Assembly: GCA_016714165.1 (NCBI GenBank) | Contig: JADJNU010000001.1 | Span: 1,364,001-1,428,000, forward strand | Origin: Bdellovibrionales bacterium | GTDB lineage: Bacteria; Bdellovibrionota; Bdellovibrionia; Bdellovibrionales; UBA1609 | DNA length: 64,000 bases | Reading direction: 5' to 3' | Notes under the pieces: generated by a model | Seen by the model: only the letters and a program-made list of their open reading frames with translations | Databases searched by the model: none | Told to the model about the DNA's origin: nothing | Part shown: one piece after another, positions 54,832 through 63,609 of the stretch | How the letters are laid out: each line of letters begins with the position of its first letter | Numbering within the stretch: position 1 is the first letter of the stretch | Made by a program: the position numbers and the translations under genes

Positions 54832-55558
54832 TCGGTGCCTCCTTTAATCCCTGTTCATTTTCTTCTGCACGAATTTTCTGCTCCTGATTTTTCAACTCTT
54901 CTAAAATAGCTTGAATTTGTTCCTTTGTTAAAGACCCTCCGCCAAGTTTCTGTTTTGTGGGCTTAGAGTTCTGATACTCTTGGTCCTCGCTCTGATCTCG
55001 CTTGTCTTTGCCTTTGTCTTTGTCTTTGTCTTTGTCTTTGCCTTGTCCCTCGCCCTTTTCTTTTCCGTTTGGATCTTCTTTTTGATCCTTCCCTTCTCCC
55101 TTTCCCTTGCCTTGGCCTTCTCCTTGCCAGAGCAGCTCTATATTTGTTTTTACTTCGACAGAATCGGGGCGAAGCTCCAGGGCATTTTGGTAGTTCTGAA
55201 GAGCCGCCTCAATCTGACCCTCTTGGGCCAAGGCAACGGCAGCATTAAAAAAACCGTAAAATTGCAATTCAGGATTCCTTTCAGCCAAACGAACCACCGT
55301 ACCAAAAGCCTTCACTGCTTTTTCAGGTTCCTTATTGAGTAAAAAAGCCAAGCCCAAATTGAGTTGAACGTACAAATTAAATGGATCCTCAGCAAGAGCC
55401 GCCACAAAACTCTTGTAAGCCGGATAGCTATTTTCCTGTTTAAGACTAGCGACCCCCTGATTGTTGAGCTCGATGGCCTTCACGCTTAAATTTCTGGCAA
55501 TGACCGCCGTTGCCGCCAAACACAAACAAAGAATGAATCCAACAACTAGACCTCTCAT
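54815..55558 (-). CDS. batC: BatC-like TPR protein with a Lys/Asp repeat tract
   Basis: An N-terminal hydrophobic segment (GFILCLCLAATAVIA) precedes about three TPR motifs (for example NNQGVASLKQENSYPAYKSF, NLGLAFLLNKEPEKAVKAF, AALQNYQNALELRPDS). A ~50-residue hydrophilic stretch of GK, GEG and KDKDKD repeats follows, then a short helix. The repeats come from a 6-bp DNA unit (TTTGTC on the plus strand, about 55005-55040), so its length could vary. It overlaps batB by 4 bases and batD by 17. It is likely a protein-protein adaptor for the two VWA proteins. Confidence 0.85.
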   Translation of the reverse strand: MRGLVVGFILCLCLAATAVIARNLSVKAIELNNQGVASLKQENSYPAYKSFVAALAEDPFNLYVQLNLGLAFLLNKEPEKAVKAFGTVVRLAERNPELQFYGFFNAAVALAQEGQIEAALQNYQNALELRPDSVEVKTNIELLWQGEGQGKGKGEGKDQKEDPNGKEKGEGQGKDKDKDKDKGKDKRDQSEDQEYQNSKPTKQKLGGGSLTKEQIQAILEELKNQEQKIRAEENEQGLKEAPNGKDW

Positions 55559-56625
55559 TGTTCAGCGACCTCGAATCGCCCTTTCCAAATCCGGCCCGAG
55601 CGACGGCGTTCGCTGATTGCCAATTCGATCAGCAAGAAAATTAATCCTGCGACAAGGAATCCCTGGTATTTCTCATCGTAATTTGTCACAATCGCAGAAC
55701 CAAACTGCGACTTTTCAAGTTTCTGTATATCCTCATACAAAGCCCGGGGGGCGTTTCCTCCAAATGTGGCGTGATAAAAACTTCCCTTCCCTTCGCGGGC
55801 CAGCTCCTTCAAGGGTGTTCCTTTCGTTTGTGTGAGTATCACCTTTCCACTTTGATCCTTGCGATATCCACGAAGATTTCCAAATTCATCTCGCAGAGGA
55901 ATTGGACCCCCCTTTTCTGTTCCCACTCCCAAAGAAAATATTCGGATGCCTTCATCAGCCAATTCCTTTGCTACTTTCAGAGCTCCTGGCTCTTGATCCT
56001 CGCCATCCGAAACAATCAGAATAGCTCGAGTCACCGATGAATCCTCATCTGCTTCAATTCCCCCGCGACGAAAAGCATCCTTTGCTTCTCTAAGAGCCTT
56101 GGCAAACTCAGTGCCTTGAGTTGAGACCGATTTAGGAGAAAGAGATTCAACAAACATCTTTATCGCCGACAAATCGGTGCTCACGGGAGATAGCACCACC
56201 GCCGAGCTCGCAAAAGCTATCAATCCGACGCGATCTCCGGACATCAGATCGAGAAGACGTCCCACCTCTTTCTTAGCCAATTCTAAACGGCTTGGTTTCA
56301 CGTCCTCAGATTCCATGCTGTTGGACACATCAAAAAGAATGACGATCTCAATGCCCTCGCTTTTTACTTTCTGTCGTGACTGCCCAGCTTGGGGACGCGC
56401 CAACGCAAAGATAAAACAACCAATGGCAGAGAGCTCTAAAACGAGTTTCCAGCGACGCCGCAGGGTCGATACACTCGAGGTGAGAAAAGGGGCCAGTTTT
56501 GAACCCAGAGCCTTGGCTATTTTTCTGGTCTGAGCTCGAGTTAAGTAAATAGAAAAAACAAAAAATACCGGCAAAAGCCAGAGCAGTTGCAGAGCTGCGG
56601 GGTCAGCAAAACGATATTCGCTCAT
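55555..56625 (-). CDS. batB: BatB-like von Willebrand factor A membrane protein
   Basis: Two N-terminal hydrophobic helices, a VWA domain (~85-310) and a C-terminal helix (FLVAGLIFLLIELAI) give the BatB layout. The MIDAS metal site is DVSNSM (DxSxS) with the later T and D positions (STQGTEFA, VSDGEDQE). The domain faces the periplasm. The start shares one base with the batA stop (TGATG); the end overlaps batC by 4 bases. VWA domains bind protein partners through the metal, but the partner is unknown. Confidence 0.92.
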   Translation of the reverse strand: MSEYRFADPAALQLLWLLPVFFVFSIYLTRAQTRKIAKALGSKLAPFLTSSVSTLRRRWKLVLELSAIGCFIFALARPQAGQSRQKVKSEGIEIVILFDVSNSMESEDVKPSRLELAKKEVGRLLDLMSGDRVGLIAFASSAVVLSPVSTDLSAIKMFVESLSPKSVSTQGTEFAKALREAKDAFRRGGIEADEDSSVTRAILIVSDGEDQEPGALKVAKELADEGIRIFSLGVGTEKGGPIPLRDEFGNLRGYRKDQSGKVILTQTKGTPLKELAREGKGSFYHATFGGNAPRALYEDIQKLEKSQFGSAIVTNYDEKYQGFLVAGLIFLLIELAISERRRSGRIWKGRFEVAEQ

Positions 56626-57629
56626 CAGGGCCCCCTTCTCAAAACAGTTCTACCTAAAAAGGAAGAAACAATGAGCAGCACCAAGCCCGCCTCTAAGTAG
56701 GGTGGATACAATTCTGAATATCTTGTGAACTCATTGACCTCAACTTTGGTTTTTTCCAATCGATCAATATCCTTAAATACATTCTCGAGAGCCTGACCAT
56801 CAATAGCTCGATAATATTTTCCGCCAGTCTCCGAAGCCATTCGACCCAGGAGTTCATCATTAACGGCACTGTGTATGGGACGATAGCGTTTAACCTTTCC
56901 TCCCCTGCCATCATCAAGGTACACAGGCAACTGGGCCTGTCCGTCCCGACCCATCCCAATGCTGTAGGTCTTAATACCCAAGTCCCGGGCCAATTCAATT
57001 GCTGTCTGAGGATCAATTGTTCCGCTGTTATTTTCTCCATCTGTTAAAAATATAACAACTCGAGATTTTGCCGTGGAGTCCTTCAATCGGCCTACCGCAT
57101 TGGCCAAGCCCACCCCGATGGCAGTTCCCATCTTGATGTTGCGCGAAGTCTGGACCTGCGCCAGATTATTCATGAGGAGAGGGTAGTCGAGTGTCATGGG
57201 CACCCGAGTGTAGGATTCCCCAGAAAACACAATCAGCCCAATGCGATCTGAAATCCGCCCTTTGATAAAATCATGGATCACTTTCTTCGAGGACTCCAAA
57301 CGATTTTCCGGCTGCATGTCCTCTATCAGCATACTATCTGAAATATCTAGAACGATCATGATATCAATGCTCTCAACATTTCTCTTCATTTTTGTGTCAC
57401 TCCTTTGAGGACGCGCCAATGCGACAACCACAAAGAGAAGACCAAACAGTTTCAGAACAGATGGAATGCCGACGAGCCGAGCCCGAAGTGTACCTCCAGC
57501 AGCCTTAAGAATTTTGATCGAGCTGAATTGGACTGACGGCCTCTGCCTCTTGCGCATGAACCATCTCCAAATAAAAATCAAAATTAGCGGAGCAAGAAAG
57601 CCAAAGGCCCAAGGAGATGCCCACGTCAC
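56625..57629 (-). CDS. batA: BatA-like von Willebrand factor A membrane protein
   Basis: Architecture matches BatA: two N-terminal membrane segments (GFLAPLILIFIWRWF and LFGLLFVVVALARPQ), a VWA domain with MIDAS motif DISDSM, and a final helix (EAGLVLLIVSSFLG). The domain is metal-competent (FLTDGENNSG downstream). The start is GTG overlapping the previous stop by 4 bases (GTGA). It shares the RPQ motif after the second helix with batB, showing that the two are paralogues. Confidence 0.92.
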   Translation of the reverse strand: MTWASPWAFGFLAPLILIFIWRWFMRKRQRPSVQFSSIKILKAAGGTLRARLVGIPSVLKLFGLLFVVVALARPQRSDTKMKRNVESIDIMIVLDISDSMLIEDMQPENRLESSKKVIHDFIKGRISDRIGLIVFSGESYTRVPMTLDYPLLMNNLAQVQTSRNIKMGTAIGVGLANAVGRLKDSTAKSRVVIFLTDGENNSGTIDPQTAIELARDLGIKTYSIGMGRDGQAQLPVYLDDGRGGKVKRYRPIHSAVNDELLGRMASETGGKYYRAIDGQALENVFKDIDRLEKTKVEVNEFTRYSELYPPYLEAGLVLLIVSSFLGRTVLRRGP

Positions 57630-58543
57630 TTCGAACCCCTTCCCGCCAATTGGTGCTCGATTCGGTCCGCCACCTGTCGAGTCATTTCCATCAATTGTTC
57701 CGCATCCACTCGCGAGACGGTGGTCGCCGATTTCGTCTTTCTCAATTCATTGAAGAGTCGACGCAAATCAGAGGCTGTTGTTTTATAAACCTGCTTGTAA
57801 CGATACTTAATTTCGTTCATCACCGCCCGATCGCCCCACTCAAGAGCCGGCACCAGAAGTCGTCTCACCAGATAGAGTCGAAAAAGCTGATCCAAATCAT
57901 ACACAAAACTGTTTAAACTATCCGCTTGGTCCGGGCGCAGTTTTCGCAGCAGACCCCGTATCCCTTTATTCATTTCATTGAATGGAGAAAGAGCCGTCTT
58001 GTTGGTGGCTAGCTTTTCAAGCAAGCGTTTACGGGAGTAATATCGACGGCTCTGCCGCCAAATGAAGCCAAGAACAATTAAACCAAGCAGTACCCATACA
58101 CCGTACAACCAAGGCGGATAGCCCATTTGAAAGGGTCCAAAAGGTGGCACCATCTGAGCCTGTGTTTTTCCTTCTAAAACAGATTTCACTTGCCACTCAA
58201 TTTTGCTCATTTTCACTGTGTTTGTGCCATCAGAGAGAACAAGATCATCTCCCACATAATTTCCAGGTTTATATCCTGTTACCACCATTTGAATTTGATC
58301 GGGAGACTGAGTGACTACTTTCAAAGGGTAGAGGGAGTATTGCTGCTCTTGTTTACTAAATCGAATACTCGGTTGAGCTTTCCATTCGCCGACGGGCTCC
58401 CCACGACACGTGAGCAGGTACTTGCTTCCAACTGTAAAGGAGTCTAGCTTTGCCGCCCCCGCTTGAGAGGCCTCTTCAAGATTGCAATTCCAGATCGGAG
58501 CGTTTGCACTGTCAGAAGCCAAACTTTCCGGATTTGAATTCAC
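57626..58543 (-). CDS. DUF4381-like membrane protein of the bat operon
   Basis: The first ~150 residues are a periplasmic, beta-rich part, followed by a membrane helix (YGVWVLLGLIVLGFIW) and a basic cytoplasmic helical domain of ~130 residues. That last domain (FNEMNKGIRGLLRKL, FVYDLDQLFRLYLVRRLLVP) resembles the DUF4381 proteins found between DUF58 and BatA genes. There is no typical signal peptide; the N-terminus as called may not be cleaved. Start is GTG with a 4-base overlap to the DUF58 gene. Function unknown, but position is conserved in such operons. Confidence 0.8.
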   Translation of the reverse strand: MNSNPESLASDSANAPIWNCNLEEASQAGAAKLDSFTVGSKYLLTCRGEPVGEWKAQPSIRFSKQEQQYSLYPLKVVTQSPDQIQMVVTGYKPGNYVGDDLVLSDGTNTVKMSKIEWQVKSVLEGKTQAQMVPPFGPFQMGYPPWLYGVWVLLGLIVLGFIWRQSRRYYSRKRLLEKLATNKTALSPFNEMNKGIRGLLRKLRPDQADSLNSFVYDLDQLFRLYLVRRLLVPALEWGDRAVMNEIKYRYKQVYKTTASDLRRLFNELRKTKSATTVSRVDAEQLMEMTRQVADRIEHQLAGRGSK

Positions 58544-59415
58544 CGTCGACTCCTTCTTTTGAAGAAGGCGATCAAGGGTTCGACAATATCCTCACCCGCT
58601 TTTAAATCAATCCGATCCACCTGGGCCCTCTTCAAAGCCAATTCCCGACTGCTTGTCTTTTCTTTTGAGGACTCCAAAAAAGCTTTCCGAAACGCAGGAG
58701 ATGAGGTGTCCACGGTATAGATCTCACCAGATTCTGCGTCATGAAAATCAATGATTCCCATAGCTGGGATCTCCCTCTCAGCCGGATCCTGCACCACGGC
58801 TGCAACCGTGTCATGCTTGCGCCCCAACATTCGCAGAGGACCATCAAATCCTTCATCCATAAAATCGCTAAAGATAAAAATATGCGACTTCTTTTTTAGG
58901 ACCCCTTGTAAAAACTCGAGAGCCACTTTGAGTCCTGTCCCCTGAGATTTGGGTTTAAAATAATACAAATCACTCATGATGCGATGAATGTGTCCCCGTC
59001 CTTTTTTAGGCGGAACATAGTGCTCCACCTGATCGCTAAACAAAAGCAAACCCACTGGGTCCTTGTTTTTGGCGGCAGAAAAACTGAGCAAGGCCGCCAA
59101 ATGCGTCACGATTTCGCCCTTGAAATACTCCTTTGATCCAAAATTAACAGAACCGCTCACATCAACTGCCAACATGACTGTCATCTCACGCTCTTCATCA
59201 AATTTCTTGATAAAGGGCTTTCCCGCCCGCGCGGTGACGGGCCAGGAGATCGCGCGAACATCATCGCCCGGGACGTATTCGCGAAATTCTGAAAAAGTCA
59301 TCCCCTGCCCACGAAAAGCAGAATGATATTCTCCGGCGAACAGATTATTCACGAGACGCCGTGTGCTCAGTTCAAGCAACTTCACTTTTTTAAGTATCTC
59401 TGGAGGTAAACTCAA
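58540..59415 (-). CDS. DUF58-domain protein
   Basis: Residues ~25-70 hold the DUF58 hallmark: GEYHSAFRGQGMTFSEFREYVPGDDVRAISWPVTARAGKPFIKKF. A VWA-like fold with DVSGSV follows. DUF58 proteins usually accompany MoxR ATPases. The start is TTG 59415, one base after the moxR stop. No membrane helix is seen, so it is likely cytoplasmic, at the inner face of the membrane together with MoxR. Confidence 0.92.
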   Translation of the reverse strand: MSLPPEILKKVKLLELSTRRLVNNLFAGEYHSAFRGQGMTFSEFREYVPGDDVRAISWPVTARAGKPFIKKFDEEREMTVMLAVDVSGSVNFGSKEYFKGEIVTHLAALLSFSAAKNKDPVGLLLFSDQVEHYVPPKKGRGHIHRIMSDLYYFKPKSQGTGLKVALEFLQGVLKKKSHIFIFSDFMDEGFDGPLRMLGRKHDTVAAVVQDPAEREIPAMGIIDFHDAESGEIYTVDTSSPAFRKAFLESSKEKTSSRELALKRAQVDRIDLKAGEDIVEPLIAFFKRRSRR

Positions 59416-59416
59416 A

Positions 59417-60406
59417 CTAGGGCACCTCGATATGACTGAGCAGCTCCTTAATGATCTCTTCGGAACCGACTTCTTCGGCCTCAGCTTCGTAGGTTAAAAT
59501 CAGTCGGTGGCGCAAAACATTGTAAGCAACGGCCTTAATGTCTTCAACTGTCACAAAGCCACGCCCCCTCAGAAACGCATGGGCTCTGCCGGCACGAGCC
59601 AAATTGATTGTCGCTCGCGGAGAAGCGCCTACCGCCAATAAGCTCTGAATGTGACCCAAACCATAATCGCTCGGGCTGCGAGTTGCCATGACCAATTCCA
59701 CAATATAATTTTTCAATTTTTCGTCGACGTAAATGGAGTCAATTCTCTCTTTGGCTCTCATCAATTCTTCTCTTCCGATTACCGACTCAATCTGTGGTGA
59801 ATGATCTGTCGACATTCTATCCAGAATCAAGGCCTCTTCTTCTTTTTTTGGATAGGTCACAATTACTTTGAACATAAATCGATCGAGTTGGGCTTCGGGC
59901 AGCGGATAAGTTCCTTCTTGTTCCAATGGATTTTGAGTTGCCAGAACCAGAAAAGGTCGCGCCAAAGGGTAGGTTTCGTCTCCAATCGTCACCTGCTTCT
60001 CAGCCATGGCTTCAAGCAGGGCACTCTGAACTTTCGCTGGAGCCCGATTGATTTCATCGGCCAAAACGATATTGGTAAAAATAGGTCCCTTTTTCGGCAT
60101 AAACTCATTGGTCTTCATATTGAAAATCATCGTTCCAATGAGATCTGTAGGCAAAAGGTCGGGGGTGAATTGTATTCTTTGAAATTGCAAGGAAGTGGCT
60201 CGACCGATCGAGGAAATAACCAAGGTTTTTGCCAAGCCTGGCACACCCTCCAGCAAAACATGGCCTCCAGTTAAAAGACCCATAATTATGCTCTCGACCA
60301 TTTCTCTCTGACCGACAATGATCTTGCCTACCTCGACGATAACTTTCTCGACAAATTTGCTTTCTTGTTTGATCGCTTCGTTTAGCGCCAGTATGTCCAC
60401 TTGCAC
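59417..60406 (-). CDS. MoxR-family AAA+ ATPase
   Basis: The 329-residue protein has Walker A (LLEGVPGLAKT), Walker B (LADEINRAPAKVQSALLEAMAE), sensor 1 (LATQNPLEQEGTYPLPEAQLDRF) and the C-terminal lid (VGASPRATINLARAGRA). MoxR ATPases act as chaperones that install or activate VWA-containing partners; here they would be BatA/BatB and the DUF58 protein. GTG 60406 has AGGAG 7 bases upstream. This is the first gene of the operon running down to the lytic transglycosylase. Confidence 0.95.
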   Translation of the reverse strand: MQVDILALNEAIKQESKFVEKVIVEVGKIIVGQREMVESIIMGLLTGGHVLLEGVPGLAKTLVISSIGRATSLQFQRIQFTPDLLPTDLIGTMIFNMKTNEFMPKKGPIFTNIVLADEINRAPAKVQSALLEAMAEKQVTIGDETYPLARPFLVLATQNPLEQEGTYPLPEAQLDRFMFKVIVTYPKKEEEALILDRMSTDHSPQIESVIGREELMRAKERIDSIYVDEKLKNYIVELVMATRSPSDYGLGHIQSLLAVGASPRATINLARAGRAHAFLRGRGFVTVEDIKAVAYNVLRHRLILTYEAEAEEVGSEEIIKELLSHIEVP

Positions 60407-60642
60407 GGCGTGTCTCCTCTCCGCTGACCGACCAAAAATGTATCCCGTCCACGAAAAAGCGAAATATTCTCATGGCATGGGGCTCCCATTCTCACAGGAT
60501 GATCACGGAGTGACAAGAAATTCTTGAAGTTTCTCATTGGGCGAACAGGATTTTCGCTATACACTTGCCATGAAGCAAATCAGTTGCCAGTTCGATTCTA
60601 CTTGGCAATATTAGAACAATCCACGCAAGACGAGGAGCCAGA

Positions 60643-60681
60643 ATGGGACCTCACTTCCTGAGAGATGTGGGCAGACCTTAG
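60643..60681 (+). CDS. Possible 12-codon leader ORF before the HtpX-like gene
   Basis: An ATG 5 bases after AGGAG opens a frame MGPHFLRDVGRP that ends 17 bases before the HtpX-like start. The ribosome site is better than that of the main gene, so it could be a leader peptide or a relic of another start. Confidence 0.25.
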   Translation: MGPHFLRDVGRP

Positions 60682-60697
60682 AGGCGGGAAAATAGAA

Positions 60698-61540
60698 ATG
60701 AATGGATCGACCAAAACATGGTTTTTGCTCTCAGTGGTTTCGATATCTGTGATCTCAGCCTTTCATTCCTGGGCTGGCAGGCAAGGCCTGCTGTGGGGCG
60801 TTATCATCTCGCTCAGCGTAAATTGCCTGATCTACTTCTACAATGAGGTCCACCTTGGAAATGTCTTTCTGGGACAGTTGATCGAAGGTCAGAACCCTTG
60901 GGGTCTTTTAGACACTGTTCAAAAACTCGCAAAGACGGCCAGAATTCCCGTTCCAAAAGTGGTGGTGCTTGCCTCTCTTTCCCCTCAAGCCGTGGTGATG
61001 GGGCGAAGCTGGAATTCCGCTACTCTCTATTTGACTGAGGGCCTCCTCCGAACTCTCTCGGCTGATGAGAGAGAGGCGGTAATTGCCTACCAGATTTCTT
61101 GTATTAAAAAAATGGATACTCTTATCTTTACTTTTGCTTCTGCGATAGTAGGCGTGATTTTCACCTGCTCAAGAATAATCGATTTTTTGCTCCGTGGAAT
61201 AATGGGGGCCAAAGCCGATCCAAATTCTCGACAGAATCACCTTTGCAGTTGGCTCTTCGCGCCCATAGCCACTGCAATTGTGAAAATTTCAATCGGTTCG
61301 AGTCGGTATCTCACCAATGATGCCATAGCAGCTTCCTGGCTCAAAGATCCAAAGGCCCTCGCCCAAGCTCTCTGGAAACTGGATTCTTATGCCTCTACAA
61401 TGCCCTTGGCCGTTCCCCCCTCTACGGCGCCTCTCTTTGTGGTCAACCCCTTGACTGGACGTGGTTGGACTCGTTACTTTCATGTCCATCCAAGCGTTGA
61501 AAAACGAATTAGAAATATCATCGGATACTATCCAATTTAG
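60698..61540 (+). CDS. HtpX-like M48 protein lacking the zinc ligands (pseudoprotease)
   Basis: The whole 280-residue protein aligns by eye with the membrane protease HtpX: an N-terminal double membrane helix with GRQGLLWG, the segment VQKLAKTARIPVPKVVVLAS, the YLTEGLLRTLSADEREAVIAYQ run, a second hydrophobic pair (IFTFASAIVGVIF, WLFAPIATAIVKI), and the ending VNPLTGRGW...HPSVEKRI. The HExxH motif is replaced by YQISC (131-135), and the downstream Glu of the SR-EY-AD segment is replaced (SSRYLTND). All three metal ligands and the catalytic Glu are therefore gone. It cannot be a standard zinc protease. It precedes a DUF1844 gene and degP. Confidence 0.85.
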   Translation: MNGSTKTWFLLSVVSISVISAFHSWAGRQGLLWGVIISLSVNCLIYFYNEVHLGNVFLGQLIEGQNPWGLLDTVQKLAKTARIPVPKVVVLASLSPQAVVMGRSWNSATLYLTEGLLRTLSADEREAVIAYQISCIKKMDTLIFTFASAIVGVIFTCSRIIDFLLRGIMGAKADPNSRQNHLCSWLFAPIATAIVKISIGSSRYLTNDAIAASWLKDPKALAQALWKLDSYASTMPLAVPPSTAPLFVVNPLTGRGWTRYFHVHPSVEKRIRNIIGYYPI

Positions 61541-61563
61541 TTTTCCGAGACGAATGAGATTTT

Positions 61564-61595
61564 AAAAATAGAAAAATAGAAAAATAGAAATATAG
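61564..61595 (+). repeat. Tandem 8-bp repeat directly before a ribosome-binding site
   Basis: Four units of AAAAATAG (the last is AAATATAG) lie at 61564-61595, and the ribosome site AAAGGGG of the DUF1844 gene follows immediately. Changes in unit number would alter the leader of that gene and its spacing to upstream signals. Confidence 0.85.
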
Positions 61596-61605
61596 AAAGG
61601 GGAAT

Positions 61606-61881
61606 ATGGGCACAGAAATCAAACAAGACAACGCCAAGGGTTTGAAGGCGGACTTTTCAACTCTCATTCTTTCCATTGCCTCTTCTGCGGCCATGGCAAT
61701 GGGTCTCACACCAGACCCCGCAGGGAATAAAACAGAAAAGAATCTTGAAATGGCCAGTTTTAATATTGACCTGCTCATCCTTCTCCAACAGAAGACAAAA
61801 AACAACCTGGATGCTGAAGAATCCCGCTTTCTTGAATCACTGATTCGTGATCTTCAGGTGAAATTTATACAAATTAAATAG
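61606..61881 (+). CDS. DUF1844-family protein
   Basis: The 91-residue protein shows the family core: FSTLILSIASSAAMAMGL followed by NLEMASFNIDLLILLQQKT and a terminal helix LDAEESRFLESLIRDLQVKF. The first stretch may lie against the membrane. DUF1844 is common in deltaproteobacteria and related lineages and has no known function. AAAGGGG lies 3 bases before the ATG. It sits between the HtpX-like gene and degP, suggesting a shared envelope stress role by association only. Confidence 0.85.
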   Translation: MGTEIKQDNAKGLKADFSTLILSIASSAAMAMGLTPDPAGNKTEKNLEMASFNIDLLILLQQKTKNNLDAEESRFLESLIRDLQVKFIQIK

Positions 61882-62042
61882 AGAAAATTATCACAGTGTT
61901 CCCATCTTGACGACAACGAATGTCGGCATCAAACTGCCGGTACGTGTGAAGGAAATCCATCGATATGGTGGTCTGGCGTAGCGGTTGCTTTCGCGAGGGT
62001 TTCATTGCGTGTTTGAGAAACGACCATTGGGAGGTAGTTAGT

Positions 62043-63515
62043 ATGCGTAGGACAAAGCAGAGATGGCTGATCATGGGAGCAATTTTTTTTGGCTTGTCAT
62101 TGGCAGGGCTGATGGTCGGGTACTTGCCGACAGGAAATGCACAGCTTCCTAAATCACCGATTAGAGCCGGAGACCCCTTACCCGCCAATCTATTTATTGA
62201 ACTCAATAAAGTGATCAATCCAACTGTCGTTAACATTTCTACCAGTCAAACTCCCCGTCAGACGGGAAGAAGAATGCCAGGATACCCAGATCCTTTTTTT
62301 GATCTCTTCCAGCAATTCATGGGCCCCGGCCCCTTTTATCAAGAACAACAGCCGCGCCAGTCCCTGGGAACAGGATTTGTCATTCGCGAAGACGGCTTGA
62401 TCCTTACCAATAACCACGTCGTCGACAAAGCTGATGTCATCAAAGTCCAGCTCAACGAAAATGATAAGGAAACATACGATGCAAAAGTGATTGGAAAAGA
62501 TGCCAGTACTGATGTTGCCTTGATCAAAATTGAAGCTAAAAAGAAACTTCCGGCTGCAAAATTAGGTTCAAGTGCAGATCTTCAGGTGGGTGAGTGGGTT
62601 GCCGCTTTTGGAAATCCTTTTGGACATGGGCACACAATCACCAAAGGCATTATCTCAGCCTTGGGACGAGAGATTGATGAGCTCAATCGATTTCCCTTTT
62701 TGCAGACAGACGCCAGCATCAATCCGGGTAATTCTGGTGGACCTCTGGTGAATTCCCTTGGGTTCGTGGTTGGAGTTAATACAGCTATAGACGCGCGTGC
62801 ACAAGGGATAGGTTTTGCTATTCCAATTGACGATGTAAAATCCATTGTCTCCGTTCTTGAAAAAGATGGAAGTATCAAACGCGGCTTTCTTGGCGTCCTT
62901 ATGCAAGATCTGGATAAGGAGTCAGCGAATTCTATCGGAATTGATCGGACCGACGGAGCTCTGTTGACTCAAATTATCCCCGAAAGCCCCGCACAAAAGG
63001 GAGGCCTTAAGCCTTACGACTTAGTCATTCAGATAAATGGAAAGAAAGTATCCAGTACACGCGATTTAAGTCGGAGCGTTTTGGGACTCAAGGCGGGAGA
63101 CAAAGTCGAAGTGACTGTGGTTCGCGATAAGAAGGAAAAAAAGCTCCAAGTGACGATCGGCAAACATCCTGACGAGACAGATGAGGATCAGTTGGGCCAA
63201 TCGATGAAGCGCTACAACGGTCAGAAGGCGCCCTTTGATTTGGGATTTAGAGTTGGTGATTACTCGAGGGAACTCGCCGCCGAACTTGGACTCCCCCTGC
63301 TCAGCGAACCTCGTCCCATCATTCTCGATGTGGAAAGAAACTCACTGGCCGCTGTATCGGGCTTGGCACCCGGGGACATCATCCTTGACGTGAATCGTCA
63401 GGAAGTGATCAAGGCTCGCGATGTACTGAAGACGCTCCGAAAAGACGGCATCAACGTCTTGCGGGTGCTGAAACAAAACCGAGTGGTATTGATTTATTTG
63501 AAGTCTCAGAAGTAA
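62043..63515 (+). CDS. Periplasmic serine protease/chaperone HtrA (DegP/DegQ type)
   Basis: HtrA degrades or refolds damaged periplasmic proteins. The gene starts at ATG 62043, with GGGAGG 8 bases upstream. A signal segment (LIMGAIFFGLSLAGLMVG) precedes a trypsin-like domain with the catalytic triad: His125 in TNNHVVD, Asp in STDVALIKI, Ser in NPGNSGGPL. Two PDZ domains follow (FLGVLMQDLDKE...; LGFRVGDYSRELAAEL...). The two-PDZ layout matches DegP/DegQ. It ends at a striking terminator containing tandem repeats. Confidence 0.93.
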   Translation: MRRTKQRWLIMGAIFFGLSLAGLMVGYLPTGNAQLPKSPIRAGDPLPANLFIELNKVINPTVVNISTSQTPRQTGRRMPGYPDPFFDLFQQFMGPGPFYQEQQPRQSLGTGFVIREDGLILTNNHVVDKADVIKVQLNENDKETYDAKVIGKDASTDVALIKIEAKKKLPAAKLGSSADLQVGEWVAAFGNPFGHGHTITKGIISALGREIDELNRFPFLQTDASINPGNSGGPLVNSLGFVVGVNTAIDARAQGIGFAIPIDDVKSIVSVLEKDGSIKRGFLGVLMQDLDKESANSIGIDRTDGALLTQIIPESPAQKGGLKPYDLVIQINGKKVSSTRDLSRSVLGLKAGDKVEVTVVRDKKEKKLQVTIGKHPDETDEDQLGQSMKRYNGQKAPFDLGFRVGDYSRELAAELGLPLLSEPRPIILDVERNSLAAVSGLAPGDIILDVNRQEVIKARDVLKTLRKDGINVLRVLKQNRVVLIYLKSQK

Positions 63516-63548
63516 GAGAGAATTATGAAGAAGTAAGAAGCTCGTGCA

Positions 63549-63609
63549 GTCAGAGTACAGTACCGGCAGTACCGGCAGTACCGGCAGTCCCACTGTGCTC
63601 TGACTTTTT
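63549..63609 (+). terminator. Terminator of the htrA gene with tandem repeats in its loop
   Basis: A 13-bp stem with one G-U pair (63549-63561 with 63592-63604) is followed by TTTTT (63605-63609). The 30-base loop consists of three copies of the 9-bp unit ACCGGCAGT plus CCC. Confidence 0.85.
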
